From a virus: 64,000 bases of DNA. Both the position numbers and the translations under genes were made by a program. The notes below the pieces were generated by a model, which saw only the letters and a list, made by a program, of their open reading frames with translations, ran no database searches and was not told the origin of the DNA. Numbering within the stretch: position 1 is the first letter of the stretch; each line of letters starts with the position of its first letter. Of the stretch, positions 7,934 to 16,119 are shown one piece after another. Location: IMG/VR virus record IMGVR_UViG_3300021963_000067, positions 30,778-94,777 of that record; one strand, written 5' to 3'.

Positions 7934-8728
7934 ATGACACAAAGAATTTTAATAATGGGTTTACCCGGATCAGGCAAAACTTATCTTGCACAACATATTG
8001 TAGATCATCTACAAGCAGAAAAAAAACGGGTAGGATGGCTCAATGCCGACGATGTACGTAAAAAATATAACGACTGGGATTTTAGCCATGAAGGGCGTAT
8101 TCGTCAAAGTTTACGTATGCGTGAACTAGCAGACAGCATGCCAGATGTTGATTATGTTATATGTGATTTTGTTGCACCATTAGTTGAAATGCGTAATAAT
8201 TTTAAAGCAGACTGGACTATATGGGTTGACACTATTCGTGAAGGTCGGTATGCAGACACTAATGCTATGTTCATTGAACCCGAAGTATATGATTTTCGTA
8301 TCACTGAACAACAAGCAGAAAAATGGGGCGAGTTTGTTGCCGCACATATTATAGATAATCGTAGACGTCCTGTATTTGATTGGAAAAAAGAAACTGTACA
8401 AATGCTTGGACGTTGGCAACCATGGCATGACGGACATCGTGCATTGTTTGAAAGATTGTTGGCCAAGACTGGGCAGGTAATTATTCAGGTGCGTGATGTA
8501 CAGGGCTGGCAAGGAAGTAATCCGTTTGAAGTTGCTAAAGTTAAGAGTTTTATTAAACATGATTTAGATCCGTTATATCAAGGACAATATGAAATACAAG
8601 TGGTTCCTAACATTGTTCATATTGGTTGGGGCCGTGGGGTAGGATACACAAGTGGCGAAGAAACATTTGATGAAAAAGTAACTGATATCAGTGCTACAAA
8701 AATTCGTAAAGAATTAGGCTTAAAGTGA
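7934..8728 (+). CDS. Fusion: APS-kinase-like P-loop kinase plus HxGH nucleotidyltransferase
   Basis: 264 residues in two domains. Residues 1-140 are an adenylylsulfate-kinase-like NMP kinase with Walker A GLPGSGKT (9-16) and LNADDVRK. Residues 155-264 are a cytidylyltransferase-fold domain with the HxGH-type motif W164-H165-D-G-H168 and the distal ISATKIRKEL motif. Such kinase/nucleotidyltransferase fusions occur in T4-like phages, where a role in NAD or activated-nucleotide metabolism has been suspected. A Shine-Dalgarno (AAAGGAAATAACC) precedes the ATG. Confidence 0.82.
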   Translation: MTQRILIMGLPGSGKTYLAQHIVDHLQAEKKRVGWLNADDVRKKYNDWDFSHEGRIRQSLRMRELADSMPDVDYVICDFVAPLVEMRNNFKADWTIWVDTIREGRYADTNAMFIEPEVYDFRITEQQAEKWGEFVAAHIIDNRRRPVFDWKKETVQMLGRWQPWHDGHRALFERLLAKTGQVIIQVRDVQGWQGSNPFEVAKVKSFIKHDLDPLYQGQYEIQVVPNIVHIGWGRGVGYTSGEETFDEKVTDISATKIRKELGLK

Positions 8729-8802
8729 ACAAATATCACGTTAGATTCAACACCAAGCATAACGGTAGTTCGTTAGTTTGGAGAATCTTTGACAAAGATT
8801 AA
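8725..8802 (+). pseudogene. Truncated N-terminus of a phage protein
   Basis: A GTG overlapping the previous stop by 4 bases opens a 25-residue frame, VNKYHVRFNTKHNGSSLVWR then IFDKD, ending at TAA 8802. The sequence looks, from memory, like the first 25 residues of a longer conserved T4-like protein rather than a complete one. It stops exactly where the convergent SDR gene ends (8799). I read it as a gene fragment left at the edge of an inserted block, though a real micro-protein is possible. Confidence 0.5.
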
Positions 8803-9563
8803 ATGGTAACTAACTCGCCACCGTCGAGATAGATACAAGATCCGTTTATATAACTTGACCTATCAGAAGCTAAAAACAAAACACTATCTGCTACTTCTTT
8901 AGGTTCTAAAATTCGACCTATAGGAAATCTTGCTTTGGCTTTTTCTAATTCTTCCTCTATTGTTGTATTGTTCATTTTACTATGAACTTCTAATTGACGT
9001 GTTAACATATCTGTATTAGTGGCGACAGGATTTACGCAATTAATTCGAATGCCTTTACCGACATAAACGTTGGCCATTCCCATACTGGAAAGAATTAAAG
9101 CTGCATTAGCAGCGCCGCCTGTTAAGTGCGAAGCTACAGCTACCTTGCCACCGTAGCCAATAACATTTACAATAGATCCGGACTTCATTACTTCAAGGGC
9201 TGCATACATTGAATTAATATAGGTAAAAAATTTTGATTGCATTGCATCAAGATAGTTATGAGAGTCAACTTCTAGTGGAGCCACTTTTTTAGCAGCACCT
9301 GCACAATTTACTAATACATCAATAGGACCATTATTTTCTACTGCGTTCTGTACCATTATCGATGCTTGATCTCGATCTTTGAGATCAACTTGAATAATAT
9401 GAACATTTCCTAACAATTTTTTAGCATTGGAAAGATGTTCAATATTTCTCGAAGCAATAGTAACTTTTGCACCTTCTTCTAAAAAAGATTCAGCGCAGGC
9501 AAATCCAATACCTTGACTTCCGCCTGTAATTAAAACGTGTTTATTTTTGAGGTGTAAGTCCAT
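8799..9563 (-). CDS. SDR-family protein lacking the catalytic Tyr-Lys pair
   Basis: 254 residues with the NAD(P)-binding TGGSQGIG (13-20), LVNCAGAA and the C-terminal LYLDGG-type end, so the Rossmann fold and tetramer tail are intact. Where classical SDRs have YxxxK, this protein reads SHLTGGAANAALI, with neither Tyr nor Lys. It may act by another mechanism or serve as a binding or structural subunit. The start overlaps the upstream oxygenase gene by 34 bases, so the two are co-transcribed. Confidence 0.85.
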   Translation of the reverse strand: MDLHLKNKHVLITGGSQGIGFACAESFLEEGAKVTIASRNIEHLSNAKKLLGNVHIIQVDLKDRDQASIMVQNAVENNGPIDVLVNCAGAAKKVAPLEVDSHNYLDAMQSKFFTYINSMYAALEVMKSGSIVNVIGYGGKVAVASHLTGGAANAALILSSMGMANVYVGKGIRINCVNPVATNTDMLTRQLEVHSKMNNTTIEEELEKAKARFPIGRILEPKEVADSVLFLASDRSSYINGSCIYLDGGELVTI

Positions 9564-10168
9564 GTTATATGTTCCGGTGGAGTATCTCTACTAATTTGAA
9601 TTGCAAGCCTGGGTCCTTTTACATTTTCAACTGAATGTAAAATATTTGCATGTAGGCATCCCCACTTGCGTAGGGGCAATCTAACTCGATCAATTTCTTC
9701 TACACGATCATAACTATCAATGGTGGCGTGTGGGTCAAAATTTGATCTTAGATCTGGACGCACAATGTCTCGTCCTTTTTCTCTGTACCAAACAGTTTCG
9801 ACATTATCACCACCTAAGTCTAAAAGGTATTGCACGGTAAAGTTTCTACTGGCATCAACGTGAGGAGCCAACGCAGGTCCAACATTATCAAATATGGATA
9901 TTCCGCACCCCTTGGGTTCTTGTTGAAAGTATTCCCGTACCCAGTCTTCAAATTCTGTGCTGATCGCATATCTATGTGTGCCTGCGGTAGTAAATGTAGA
10001 TCCATCTTTGGCTGTAATGGTTCTATATTGATAGTCGCTGTATCCAGGCAATTGTTTAAGGGCGTTAACTCTATTTTGTTCTGCACGATCCTCCAAGGCA
10101 GTATAGGCAGCATCTATAATCGATTGCGGGGGATCAGGAAGGTCAAGATAACCGTAGGTAAACATCAC
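9530..10168 (-). CDS. 2OG-Fe(II) oxygenase-like protein, family A copy 1
   Basis: 212 residues. The metal motif is APHVDASRNF (H-x-D), the distal His and Arg are in ANILHSVENVKGPRLAIQIS. Close paralogues lie at 31913 (nearly the same length) and 11126 (more divergent). Family A starts with FTYGYLDLPDPP-type sequence. It sits between the SDR and a periplasmic binding protein, overlapping both. Substrate unknown; hydroxylation of a small molecule or peptide is the family expectation. Confidence 0.78.
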   Translation of the reverse strand: MMFTYGYLDLPDPPQSIIDAAYTALEDRAEQNRVNALKQLPGYSDYQYRTITAKDGSTFTTAGTHRYAISTEFEDWVREYFQQEPKGCGISIFDNVGPALAPHVDASRNFTVQYLLDLGGDNVETVWYREKGRDIVRPDLRSNFDPHATIDSYDRVEEIDRVRLPLRKWGCLHANILHSVENVKGPRLAIQISRDTPPEHITWTYTSKINTF

Positions 10169-11118
10169 TGTTGCGCCTTATAGAATTTCTCAACAACAGG
10201 ATTCCAGATTTTAATTTGACGATCAACATAACGATCACCTTGCTCTGGAGTACCATCGTAGGCCTGTACTGCTCTTGTCTTAAATTGTTCCCGAACTTCT
10301 GGATCCTTAAGAGCATCTCTATATACTTTGTTTAGATAGCTGATAATGTGTCTTGGTGTTCCCGCCGGAGCATAAACTCCGTGAAAGTTAGAAGCGATAA
10401 AATCTGGAACTATGTCTTTGAACAATGGAGTTGTTGGATATTGTTCTAATCTTTGCTCAGTGCTAAATGCAATCGGTTTAACCTTGCCAGCTTGAACCAT
10501 AGACAATGCATCGCTAGAACTTGATCCGATAAAGGCAAGTTGTCCAGAACTTAGATCCATCAAGACTTGTGGAGTACTTTTATATGGAACCGCAGTGGCT
10601 TCAGTTTGTGCATGGGACAATATCTTTGATATAAAAAGATTACACATATTATAAGCACACCCGTATGAAAATTTATTTGGATTTTTCTTAACGTCGGCAA
10701 GTAAATCGGATAACGTGTTGTATTTGCTATCTGCCGCTACGTATATTCCTTGAGGAGTAATAACAGTCAATGACACTGTAGCAAAATTTTCTCTTGGAAT
10801 CCATCCAGTTGGTTTCATCAATGGGTTCATAACCACAGGAGCATTATCTGTTCCTAACAGCGTTAATCCGTCCGGTTTAGCTTCTGCTACTTCTCTTGCT
10901 CCTATAGTGGCAAATGCACCCGGCTTGTTGCTAACCACAATGTTTAATCCTGTATTGGCTCTAACTCTAGCTGCCAACATTCTACTAAATGTATCTGCTC
11001 CGCCTCCCGCACCGTAGGGAACAACCACTGTTATAGTTTGTCCTTTAAGTTCAGCAGGCATTTCTGCAAATGTAATACTACTAAAAAATAGCAAAAATAA
11101 AACAGTTAATTTTTTCAT
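10165..11118 (-). CDS. Tripartite-tricarboxylate-type (TctC/Bug) solute-binding protein 1
   Basis: 317 residues with a clear signal peptide (MKKLTVLFLLFFSSITFAE) and the TctC/Bug hallmarks ITVVVPYGAGGGADTFSR, VVSNKPGAFATIG, PDGLTLLGTDNA and VPYKSTPQVLMDL. These proteins capture carboxylic acids in the periplasm and pass them to TctA/TctB. No membrane subunit is encoded in the window, so it must use host permeases, act as a sensor or scavenger, or do something else. It lies between two family A oxygenase genes. Typical of betaproteobacteria, and unusual in a phage. Confidence 0.93.
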   Translation of the reverse strand: MKKLTVLFLLFFSSITFAEMPAELKGQTITVVVPYGAGGGADTFSRMLAARVRANTGLNIVVSNKPGAFATIGAREVAEAKPDGLTLLGTDNAPVVMNPLMKPTGWIPRENFATVSLTVITPQGIYVAADSKYNTLSDLLADVKKNPNKFSYGCAYNMCNLFISKILSHAQTEATAVPYKSTPQVLMDLSSGQLAFIGSSSSDALSMVQAGKVKPIAFSTEQRLEQYPTTPLFKDIVPDFIASNFHGVYAPAGTPRHIISYLNKVYRDALKDPEVREQFKTRAVQAYDGTPEQGDRYVDRQIKIWNPVVEKFYKAQQ

Positions 11119-11125
11119 AATGATC

Positions 11126-11716
11126 TCATTTAAATTTAAAAGGTAAATCCATAGTTCCGATTTGAATACTGGTTCTAGGACCAGTTACATCAGTTATAGC
11201 ATGAATGATGCTGGTGTTAATAACAAACCACTGGTTCATTGGCCACTTGACTGCATCAAATTCTACAAGTTCGTCCATGTTATTGAACACACGATGTTCT
11301 AACGGCCATTCTGTTGCATGACCTGGTAGCTTGTAAAATCTAGTCCTACTATCTTCACCGCCACGTTCAATCATGTACCAAATTGCCCAGCGTCGGCTGT
11401 TGTCAATATGCGCACCATGTAGGGGACTTTTTCCTTCGCTTCTGCGAACCGTAGCATTAACAAAATCTTCAACGATGTTGTCCTTGACCCATTGGTCAAA
11501 GTCTTCTCCGATTTCGTACCCCACTTGATAACGGCTAGAATATTCTTCGCCTTCCAAAACTACAGTTCGATCTACATGTACTTGGGCACCACCAGGATAG
11601 TATCCTGTGGTAATATTTTTGTGTTTCTCTTTGCCTTCATTGGCAATTGTAATTGCTCGATCTATAAAGTGCTGAGGGGGATGTGGTAATCCCTCGATTG
11701 GCATCCAGGTAAACAT
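11126..11716 (-). CDS. 2OG-Fe(II) oxygenase-like protein, family A copy 2
   Basis: 196 residues from ATG 11716, chosen because a Shine-Dalgarno (AAAGGAATAGC) precedes it; a longer in-frame start at 11932 would run into the divergent gene at 11780. The metal site is GAHIDNSRRW (H-x-D) and the distal region is NTSIIHAITDVTGPRTSIQI. It is the most divergent of the three family A copies and lies just upstream of the binding-protein gene, with an 7-base gap. Confidence 0.78.
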   Translation of the reverse strand: MFTWMPIEGLPHPPQHFIDRAITIANEGKEKHKNITTGYYPGGAQVHVDRTVVLEGEEYSSRYQVGYEIGEDFDQWVKDNIVEDFVNATVRRSEGKSPLHGAHIDNSRRWAIWYMIERGGEDSRTRFYKLPGHATEWPLEHRVFNNMDELVEFDAVKWPMNQWFVINTSIIHAITDVTGPRTSIQIGTMDLPFKFK

Positions 11717-11739
11717 TGCTATTCCTTTTATTGGCCTGT

Positions 11740-11747
11740 TATTTATT
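11740..11747 (-). promoter_or_regulatory. T4-type late promoter octamer (AATAAATA)
   Basis: Lies 23 bases before ATG 11716, leaving room for a normal leader with a ribosome binding site. It would drive the 11716-to-8799 operon (oxygenase, binding protein, oxygenase, SDR). Confidence 0.55.
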
Positions 11748-11763
11748 AGGCTCTGCTGCTGGC

Positions 11764-11771
11764 GATAAATA
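11764..11771 (+). promoter_or_regulatory. T4-type late promoter octamer (GATAAATA)
   Basis: Lies 8 bases before ATG 11780 and heads the five-gene plus-strand operon ending at 15778. Confidence 0.6.
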
Positions 11772-11779
11772 TTTTCCTT

Positions 11780-13426
11780 ATGCATATCCCCCCACAAATT
11801 ATAATTCTTTCGGACCCTTATCAATTGGATACAGTGAGGTACATGGGTCCATACGTTGTTAAAAATCATCTCAAGCAGGCCGGATTTGACGTTGTTGTAA
11901 TTGATTACTTCACTCGTTTTGAAAATGATCAAGAGTTTTTTGATTATTTGGAAAATTTTGTTAGCGATAGACTACAGGCCATAATGGTTAGTACAACATT
12001 TACCTATTCAAGTCCTACTGACTTTGCATGGGCTCGATCCGAAATGAGCAAACATATAACTACTGAAACTGCTGAAACCAAACAAGGTTGGTGGGATTAT
12101 GTAAAAGCCAGTTCCCTATATCTGTGGAAGGGTAATAACGAGGATATGAATTCTTGGTTTTCGGGTGTAAGGAATATTTTATCCAAAAAGAATTCTCAAG
12201 CTAAAATTGTCTTAGGAGGAGAAAGACTAAATTGGATTTATAAATTTGATCCAAGGGCTCTCCCAGATGACTATGCTCTAAAACAAGTAGATCTCTGCAT
12301 CCTAGGCAGAGTTGATTTATTCATAGGTGATCTTATGAAACGATTTACAACAGGATCCCTAGGACAATATGCTCTTAACATTCACAAAAAGAATGATATA
12401 GATTATTACATTCCGCCTCCGCATTTACAGTATAGTCATCACAAGGATGATATTCCGGACAGCACATTTGGTATAGAAGATGCTGTGCTTCCAGGAGAAT
12501 GGTTGCCATTTGAAAATGCTAGAGGTTGTGCATTTAATTGCAAGTATTGTAATTATGATAAAGGGCATAGTCAAAAAAAATCCATGGAACAAACTCGTGC
12601 AGAATTTATGCGTAATTATGAATTGCATGGCACAACAGGCTACAGCTTTACCTGCGAATGTTTCAACGATGACTATCAATATGTCCGAGACTTTCATGCA
12701 ATGGTTAAGACTTTGCCTTTTGTTTTAGAATGGAACGGTTATGCCCGATTTGATCTTAGCCACAAGTATGATGATCTTGCAGAACTTACTGTAGACAGTG
12801 GTGGCCGCAGTTTGATTATAGGCATAGAAACTCTAAATTGGGAAGTAGGAAAGAAAATGGGTCGCGGCCTAAAGCCAGAGAGAGTATTAGAACTTGCTGA
12901 CCAGTATAAACGTGCAGGAGAAAAATACGGAGGTATACATCTCAAGGGCTGTTTCATTATAGGCCTTCCAGGCGAGACTATTGAAAGTCAAACTGCCACA
13001 AACAAATTTATCAGTGAACAAACGTATTTTAATGCTGTTCTAGGCAATGTATTAGAAGTCATGCCCTACGAAGATGACCTATCGGGCGTTTTTGATTTTG
13101 CTGGTATAAATGTCAATCCAAAAAAATATGGATTTGAAGAACTATCATTTGATCCTTATTACTGGAAACATCATACCATGGACGTCTATCAAGCTATAGA
13201 CATGAATTATCAATTTAACGAAGCCAACAAGCTCAACCCGTATACATACAAGTACAACAACGGCAAACGAAATGTCAATCTATTCTTTTATTCTGCCATG
13301 CGAAGTCTAGGATACAACCATGCAGAATCAATGAATAAGTTTAACAACGTTCCCGAAGTCTACGATCAATGCCGTGATAAGATAAAACGTTATCACGATT
13401 TACTTTTAAAAATATGGTGTGAATAA
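11780..13426 (+). CDS. B12-binding-type radical SAM protein
   Basis: 548 residues. An extended N-terminal cobalamin-type Rossmann domain (about 1-210) is followed by the cluster motif C250-x3-C254-x2-C257 (CAFNCKYC) and a barrel with IIGIETLNWEVGKKMGRG. It resembles the radical SAM enzymes of natural-product and phosphonate methylation. It overlaps the next gene by one base (TAATG), so the operon is tightly coupled. The substrate may be the product of the PP-loop or SDR neighbours, but the sequence does not say. Confidence 0.9.
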   Translation: MHIPPQIIILSDPYQLDTVRYMGPYVVKNHLKQAGFDVVVIDYFTRFENDQEFFDYLENFVSDRLQAIMVSTTFTYSSPTDFAWARSEMSKHITTETAETKQGWWDYVKASSLYLWKGNNEDMNSWFSGVRNILSKKNSQAKIVLGGERLNWIYKFDPRALPDDYALKQVDLCILGRVDLFIGDLMKRFTTGSLGQYALNIHKKNDIDYYIPPPHLQYSHHKDDIPDSTFGIEDAVLPGEWLPFENARGCAFNCKYCNYDKGHSQKKSMEQTRAEFMRNYELHGTTGYSFTCECFNDDYQYVRDFHAMVKTLPFVLEWNGYARFDLSHKYDDLAELTVDSGGRSLIIGIETLNWEVGKKMGRGLKPERVLELADQYKRAGEKYGGIHLKGCFIIGLPGETIESQTATNKFISEQTYFNAVLGNVLEVMPYEDDLSGVFDFAGINVNPKKYGFEELSFDPYYWKHHTMDVYQAIDMNYQFNEANKLNPYTYKYNNGKRNVNLFFYSAMRSLGYNHAESMNKFNNVPEVYDQCRDKIKRYHDLLLKIWCE

Positions 13427-13983
13427 TGAAAGTGGCTATAACAGGACATACATACGGAATCGGCAAAGCACTCGAAACAAAGTTTTTTATCGAAGGGTGG
13501 CAAGTTGTTGGGTTTAGCAGATCCAATGGTTATGACATTTCTAAGCCCGAAGATAGAGCAAGAATTATAGAACAATCACAGGATTGTGATTTTTTCATTA
13601 ACAATGCCTATTCAACATATGCACAATGCGAATTATTGTTTGAGCTATGGCAAGCATGGCAAGGAAAACAAAAAAGAATCATCAACATGTCCAGCAGTAT
13701 TGTGGGACGTTGGCAAAATGATTTTAGAGATATCAAATATCGAAATGCTAAAGTAGCTCTAGAAGACGCCTGTGATTTTTTATCCAACAAATCAGAGTGG
13801 CCAAATGTCATGGTAGTGCGCCCCTGTTTAACTGATACTCCTACATCTAAACCAAATACAAAACCCAATAAAGTTGACCCTAATGACTTTGCTGATTATT
13901 TTTACAACAGTATTGATAAAGATTTACTATTCCGAGTGCAGTCTTTTGGGCTAGCTGTAAAAGGCCATAGAGGCTTTATCTAA
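13426..13983 (+). CDS. Short SDR-family oxidoreductase
   Basis: 185 residues, a compact SDR. The cofactor loop is TGHTYGIG (6-13), the catalytic Ser lies in NMSSSIVGRW, and YRNAKVAL supplies the Tyr-x3-Lys pair, so unlike the 8799 protein the active site is complete. It lacks the usual C-terminal lid. The ATG overlaps the previous stop and the next gene starts on its stop codon. Confidence 0.82.
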   Translation: MKVAITGHTYGIGKALETKFFIEGWQVVGFSRSNGYDISKPEDRARIIEQSQDCDFFINNAYSTYAQCELLFELWQAWQGKQKRIINMSSSIVGRWQNDFRDIKYRNAKVALEDACDFLSNKSEWPNVMVVRPCLTDTPTSKPNTKPNKVDPNDFADYFYNSIDKDLLFRVQSFGLAVKGHRGFI

Positions 13984-14690
13984 TGTTAGATGGTATCAAA
14001 CAATACCTATATCTAGTAGTTGATCGAGAAACAAATCTTGTATTGACTAGATGTCAAAATGCTTCTACGGCCAATGCGGTTAGTAGGGGATTTTTAAATT
14101 CGACTATAATGGTTATTAATCGACCTGACTTTTTTAACAATGATAAAATGCAGAAGTATCGTGATAATAATCAAATAACATTTAAACTGACCACAAATGA
14201 CTTTTCTGGTATTTCATCCCTAGAAGCTAATGTTGGCGAAAAAGTAGCCAACAGTAATTATAATTTTAATTTTATAGAACAGACTGTAGTAGAGCAATCG
14301 TGGACCGATAAACGAAAATTAGCTAATGCCCGTTCTAAGATTTTTTCTATAATTGAAGCTAAAATTGAACGATACTTAGCAAGATACACTTTGTTTGTGG
14401 GCGACAGTATTTTATATCAATACCTAGCTCAGGAATTTAGCAAATGTGATGTTAAGAATAATTGTTATTCAGAATCTATCTTAGAATATTCAAATATAAT
14501 GTCGATGTTGCCATCTGAAGCATTTAATGATTTAAAAATGAAATATGATTCTTTTTGTTTAACTAGTGTCAGATACGCAGCTATATGGGAAAAAACTGTT
14601 ATAGCAATTAATGCAATGAAAACATATTCGGATATAAATTATTTTTATGCAGATCTTGAGGCCGAATTAGCAGGGATGAATCGACAATGA
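13983..14690 (+). CDS. Hypothetical protein of the radical SAM operon
   Basis: 235 residues, no signal peptide, no recognised motif. It is Asn/Tyr-rich and mostly helical after residue 110. Its position between the SDR and the PP-loop gene, with one-base and four-base overlaps, indicates a part in the same process. It may be a substrate-binding or scaffold protein, but nothing in the sequence proves this. Confidence 0.75.
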   Translation: MLDGIKQYLYLVVDRETNLVLTRCQNASTANAVSRGFLNSTIMVINRPDFFNNDKMQKYRDNNQITFKLTTNDFSGISSLEANVGEKVANSNYNFNFIEQTVVEQSWTDKRKLANARSKIFSIIEAKIERYLARYTLFVGDSILYQYLAQEFSKCDVKNNCYSESILEYSNIMSMLPSEAFNDLKMKYDSFCLTSVRYAAIWEKTVIAINAMKTYSDINYFYADLEAELAGMNRQ

Positions 14691-15778
14691 ATTCTATCAA
14701 GGTTACAATCGATTATATTAAATCTTTAAACTATTTTAACAACGGCGCTACTAGCGATGATATTAAAATATTTTCTGATATTAAGAATGTTGTATCATCG
14801 TCTTGGATTATTGACAGAACTGACTGTGCTAAGACCCCATTCCGCAGTCATTTGATGCATGAATATAAAATAACTAATAACTCTTTTTTTAATAATAATT
14901 TAACATTAGATGATATCTGTATTGATACAGCTCGAACATTTAAAGATTTATCAAACAAAATATATATATTGTGGAGTGGTGGGTTAGATTCAACTGTTCT
15001 CATAATCAGTATGCTCAAAGCTGGGATTGAAAAAGAAAAGATAACGATAGCCTGTAATCCAGATGGATTAAAAGAGAATTATAATTTTTATCGAAAATTT
15101 ATTTTACCCAATTTTGAAGTTATCGCTTCAGAAAAACTAATGCAACAAGCCAGTATTACAGGAATTAAAGATGGAGTAATACTTAATGGTGATCCTGCTG
15201 ATGCACTGTACGGAATAGACTTATCGTTTAGTCTAGTTGAAAAGTATGGGATTGATTTTTTAAAGCAACCCTGTTCTAGAGAAGCGTTGACTAATTATTT
15301 TGTTTCTAAAAATATGGACATTCGATCAGCTAATTGTTGGTACGATTTCTTCATGCTGTCAACTGATCAGTCTCCAAGAGAAATTAAAACCATGGATGAT
15401 TTCTCTTGGTGGATAACATTTAATCATCGTTGGCAATCGGCCAATGAAAAACTTAAACTTAGAATTTTAGATGATTCCAATTACAAAACATTTTTTGGAA
15501 ATGAACAATTTCAAAATTGGGCTTGTTATCGAAATAACAGTTCTATAGAAACTTTAAAAGATTTTAAATTAGAATTGAAAAAAATTATCTACGAGTACAC
15601 CGGAGATCGAGATTATTTTGATAACAAAATAAAATTACATTCAAATAGTCATGCATTTGGACTAAATTCATATTCTGCGATCTTAAGCAGTAATCAAAAA
15701 TTAATGTCCTCAGAATTTAATATATACGACTTTTATAATAAAAATAATTTTATGACAGATTGGTTATCCATCAATTAG
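14687..15778 (+). CDS. PP-loop ATPase (asparagine-synthase/ExsB-like)
   Basis: 363 residues. The N-type ATP-pyrophosphatase motif IYILWSGGLDSTVLIIS lies near residues 93-109, followed by a GVILNGDPADALYG segment that resembles the second ATP-contact region. Such enzymes adenylylate a carboxylate or carbonyl and then add nitrogen or sulfur. No glutaminase domain is present, so ammonia, a free amine or a partner must supply the nucleophile. Last gene of the 11780 operon; it ends in TAG. Confidence 0.82.
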   Translation: MNSIKVTIDYIKSLNYFNNGATSDDIKIFSDIKNVVSSSWIIDRTDCAKTPFRSHLMHEYKITNNSFFNNNLTLDDICIDTARTFKDLSNKIYILWSGGLDSTVLIISMLKAGIEKEKITIACNPDGLKENYNFYRKFILPNFEVIASEKLMQQASITGIKDGVILNGDPADALYGIDLSFSLVEKYGIDFLKQPCSREALTNYFVSKNMDIRSANCWYDFFMLSTDQSPREIKTMDDFSWWITFNHRWQSANEKLKLRILDDSNYKTFFGNEQFQNWACYRNNSSIETLKDFKLELKKIIYEYTGDRDYFDNKIKLHSNSHAFGLNSYSAILSSNQKLMSSEFNIYDFYNKNNFMTDWLSIN

Positions 15779-16089
15779 GTTTCAGTAAACTCGCTAGATT
15801 TACCTATTCCTTTTAACGTTAAAAATTCATCACGTTGCTTGAAAAAAGCTACGATAATCGGATTGCCGCACCACTCGTTAAAATCTTCTTGAGAGTTAAA
15901 AACTGTAATAGTAGTTCCTGTAAATATATCGGGCGAATAATGACCATCAGTGGATAAAATTTTACCTTGTTGAATAAAAGTTTCTCGCAATTGTCTGACT
16001 TCGTCTGCAATAGGAAATCGCATGTCCTGCTCTGGCGGAAATGGTTTATTTTCTGGATAGGTATAGGTCATTTTTACAATATATGGCAT
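15775..16089 (-). CDS. Hypothetical protein, paralogue of the 5525 gene
   Basis: 104 residues. It shares with the 5525 protein the ITVFNSQEDFNEWCGNPIIV-like C-terminal half. A strong Shine-Dalgarno (GAGGAGATC) precedes ATG 16089, below a late octamer at 16112. No catalytic residues can be named. Tail-to-tail overlap of 4 bases with the PP-loop gene. Confidence 0.7.
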   Translation of the reverse strand: MPYIVKMTYTYPENKPFPPEQDMRFPIADEVRQLRETFIQQGKILSTDGHYSPDIFTGTTITVFNSQEDFNEWCGNPIIVAFFKQRDEFLTLKGIGKSSEFTET

Positions 16090-16111
16090 TTGTTGATCTC
16101 CTCAATATTAG

Positions 16112-16119
16112 TATTTATC
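16112..16119 (-). promoter_or_regulatory. T4-type late promoter octamer (GATAAATA)
   Basis: Lies 22 bases before ATG 16089, with a GAGGAG ribosome binding site between them. It overlaps the end of the upstream gene (stop at 16115). Confidence 0.6.
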
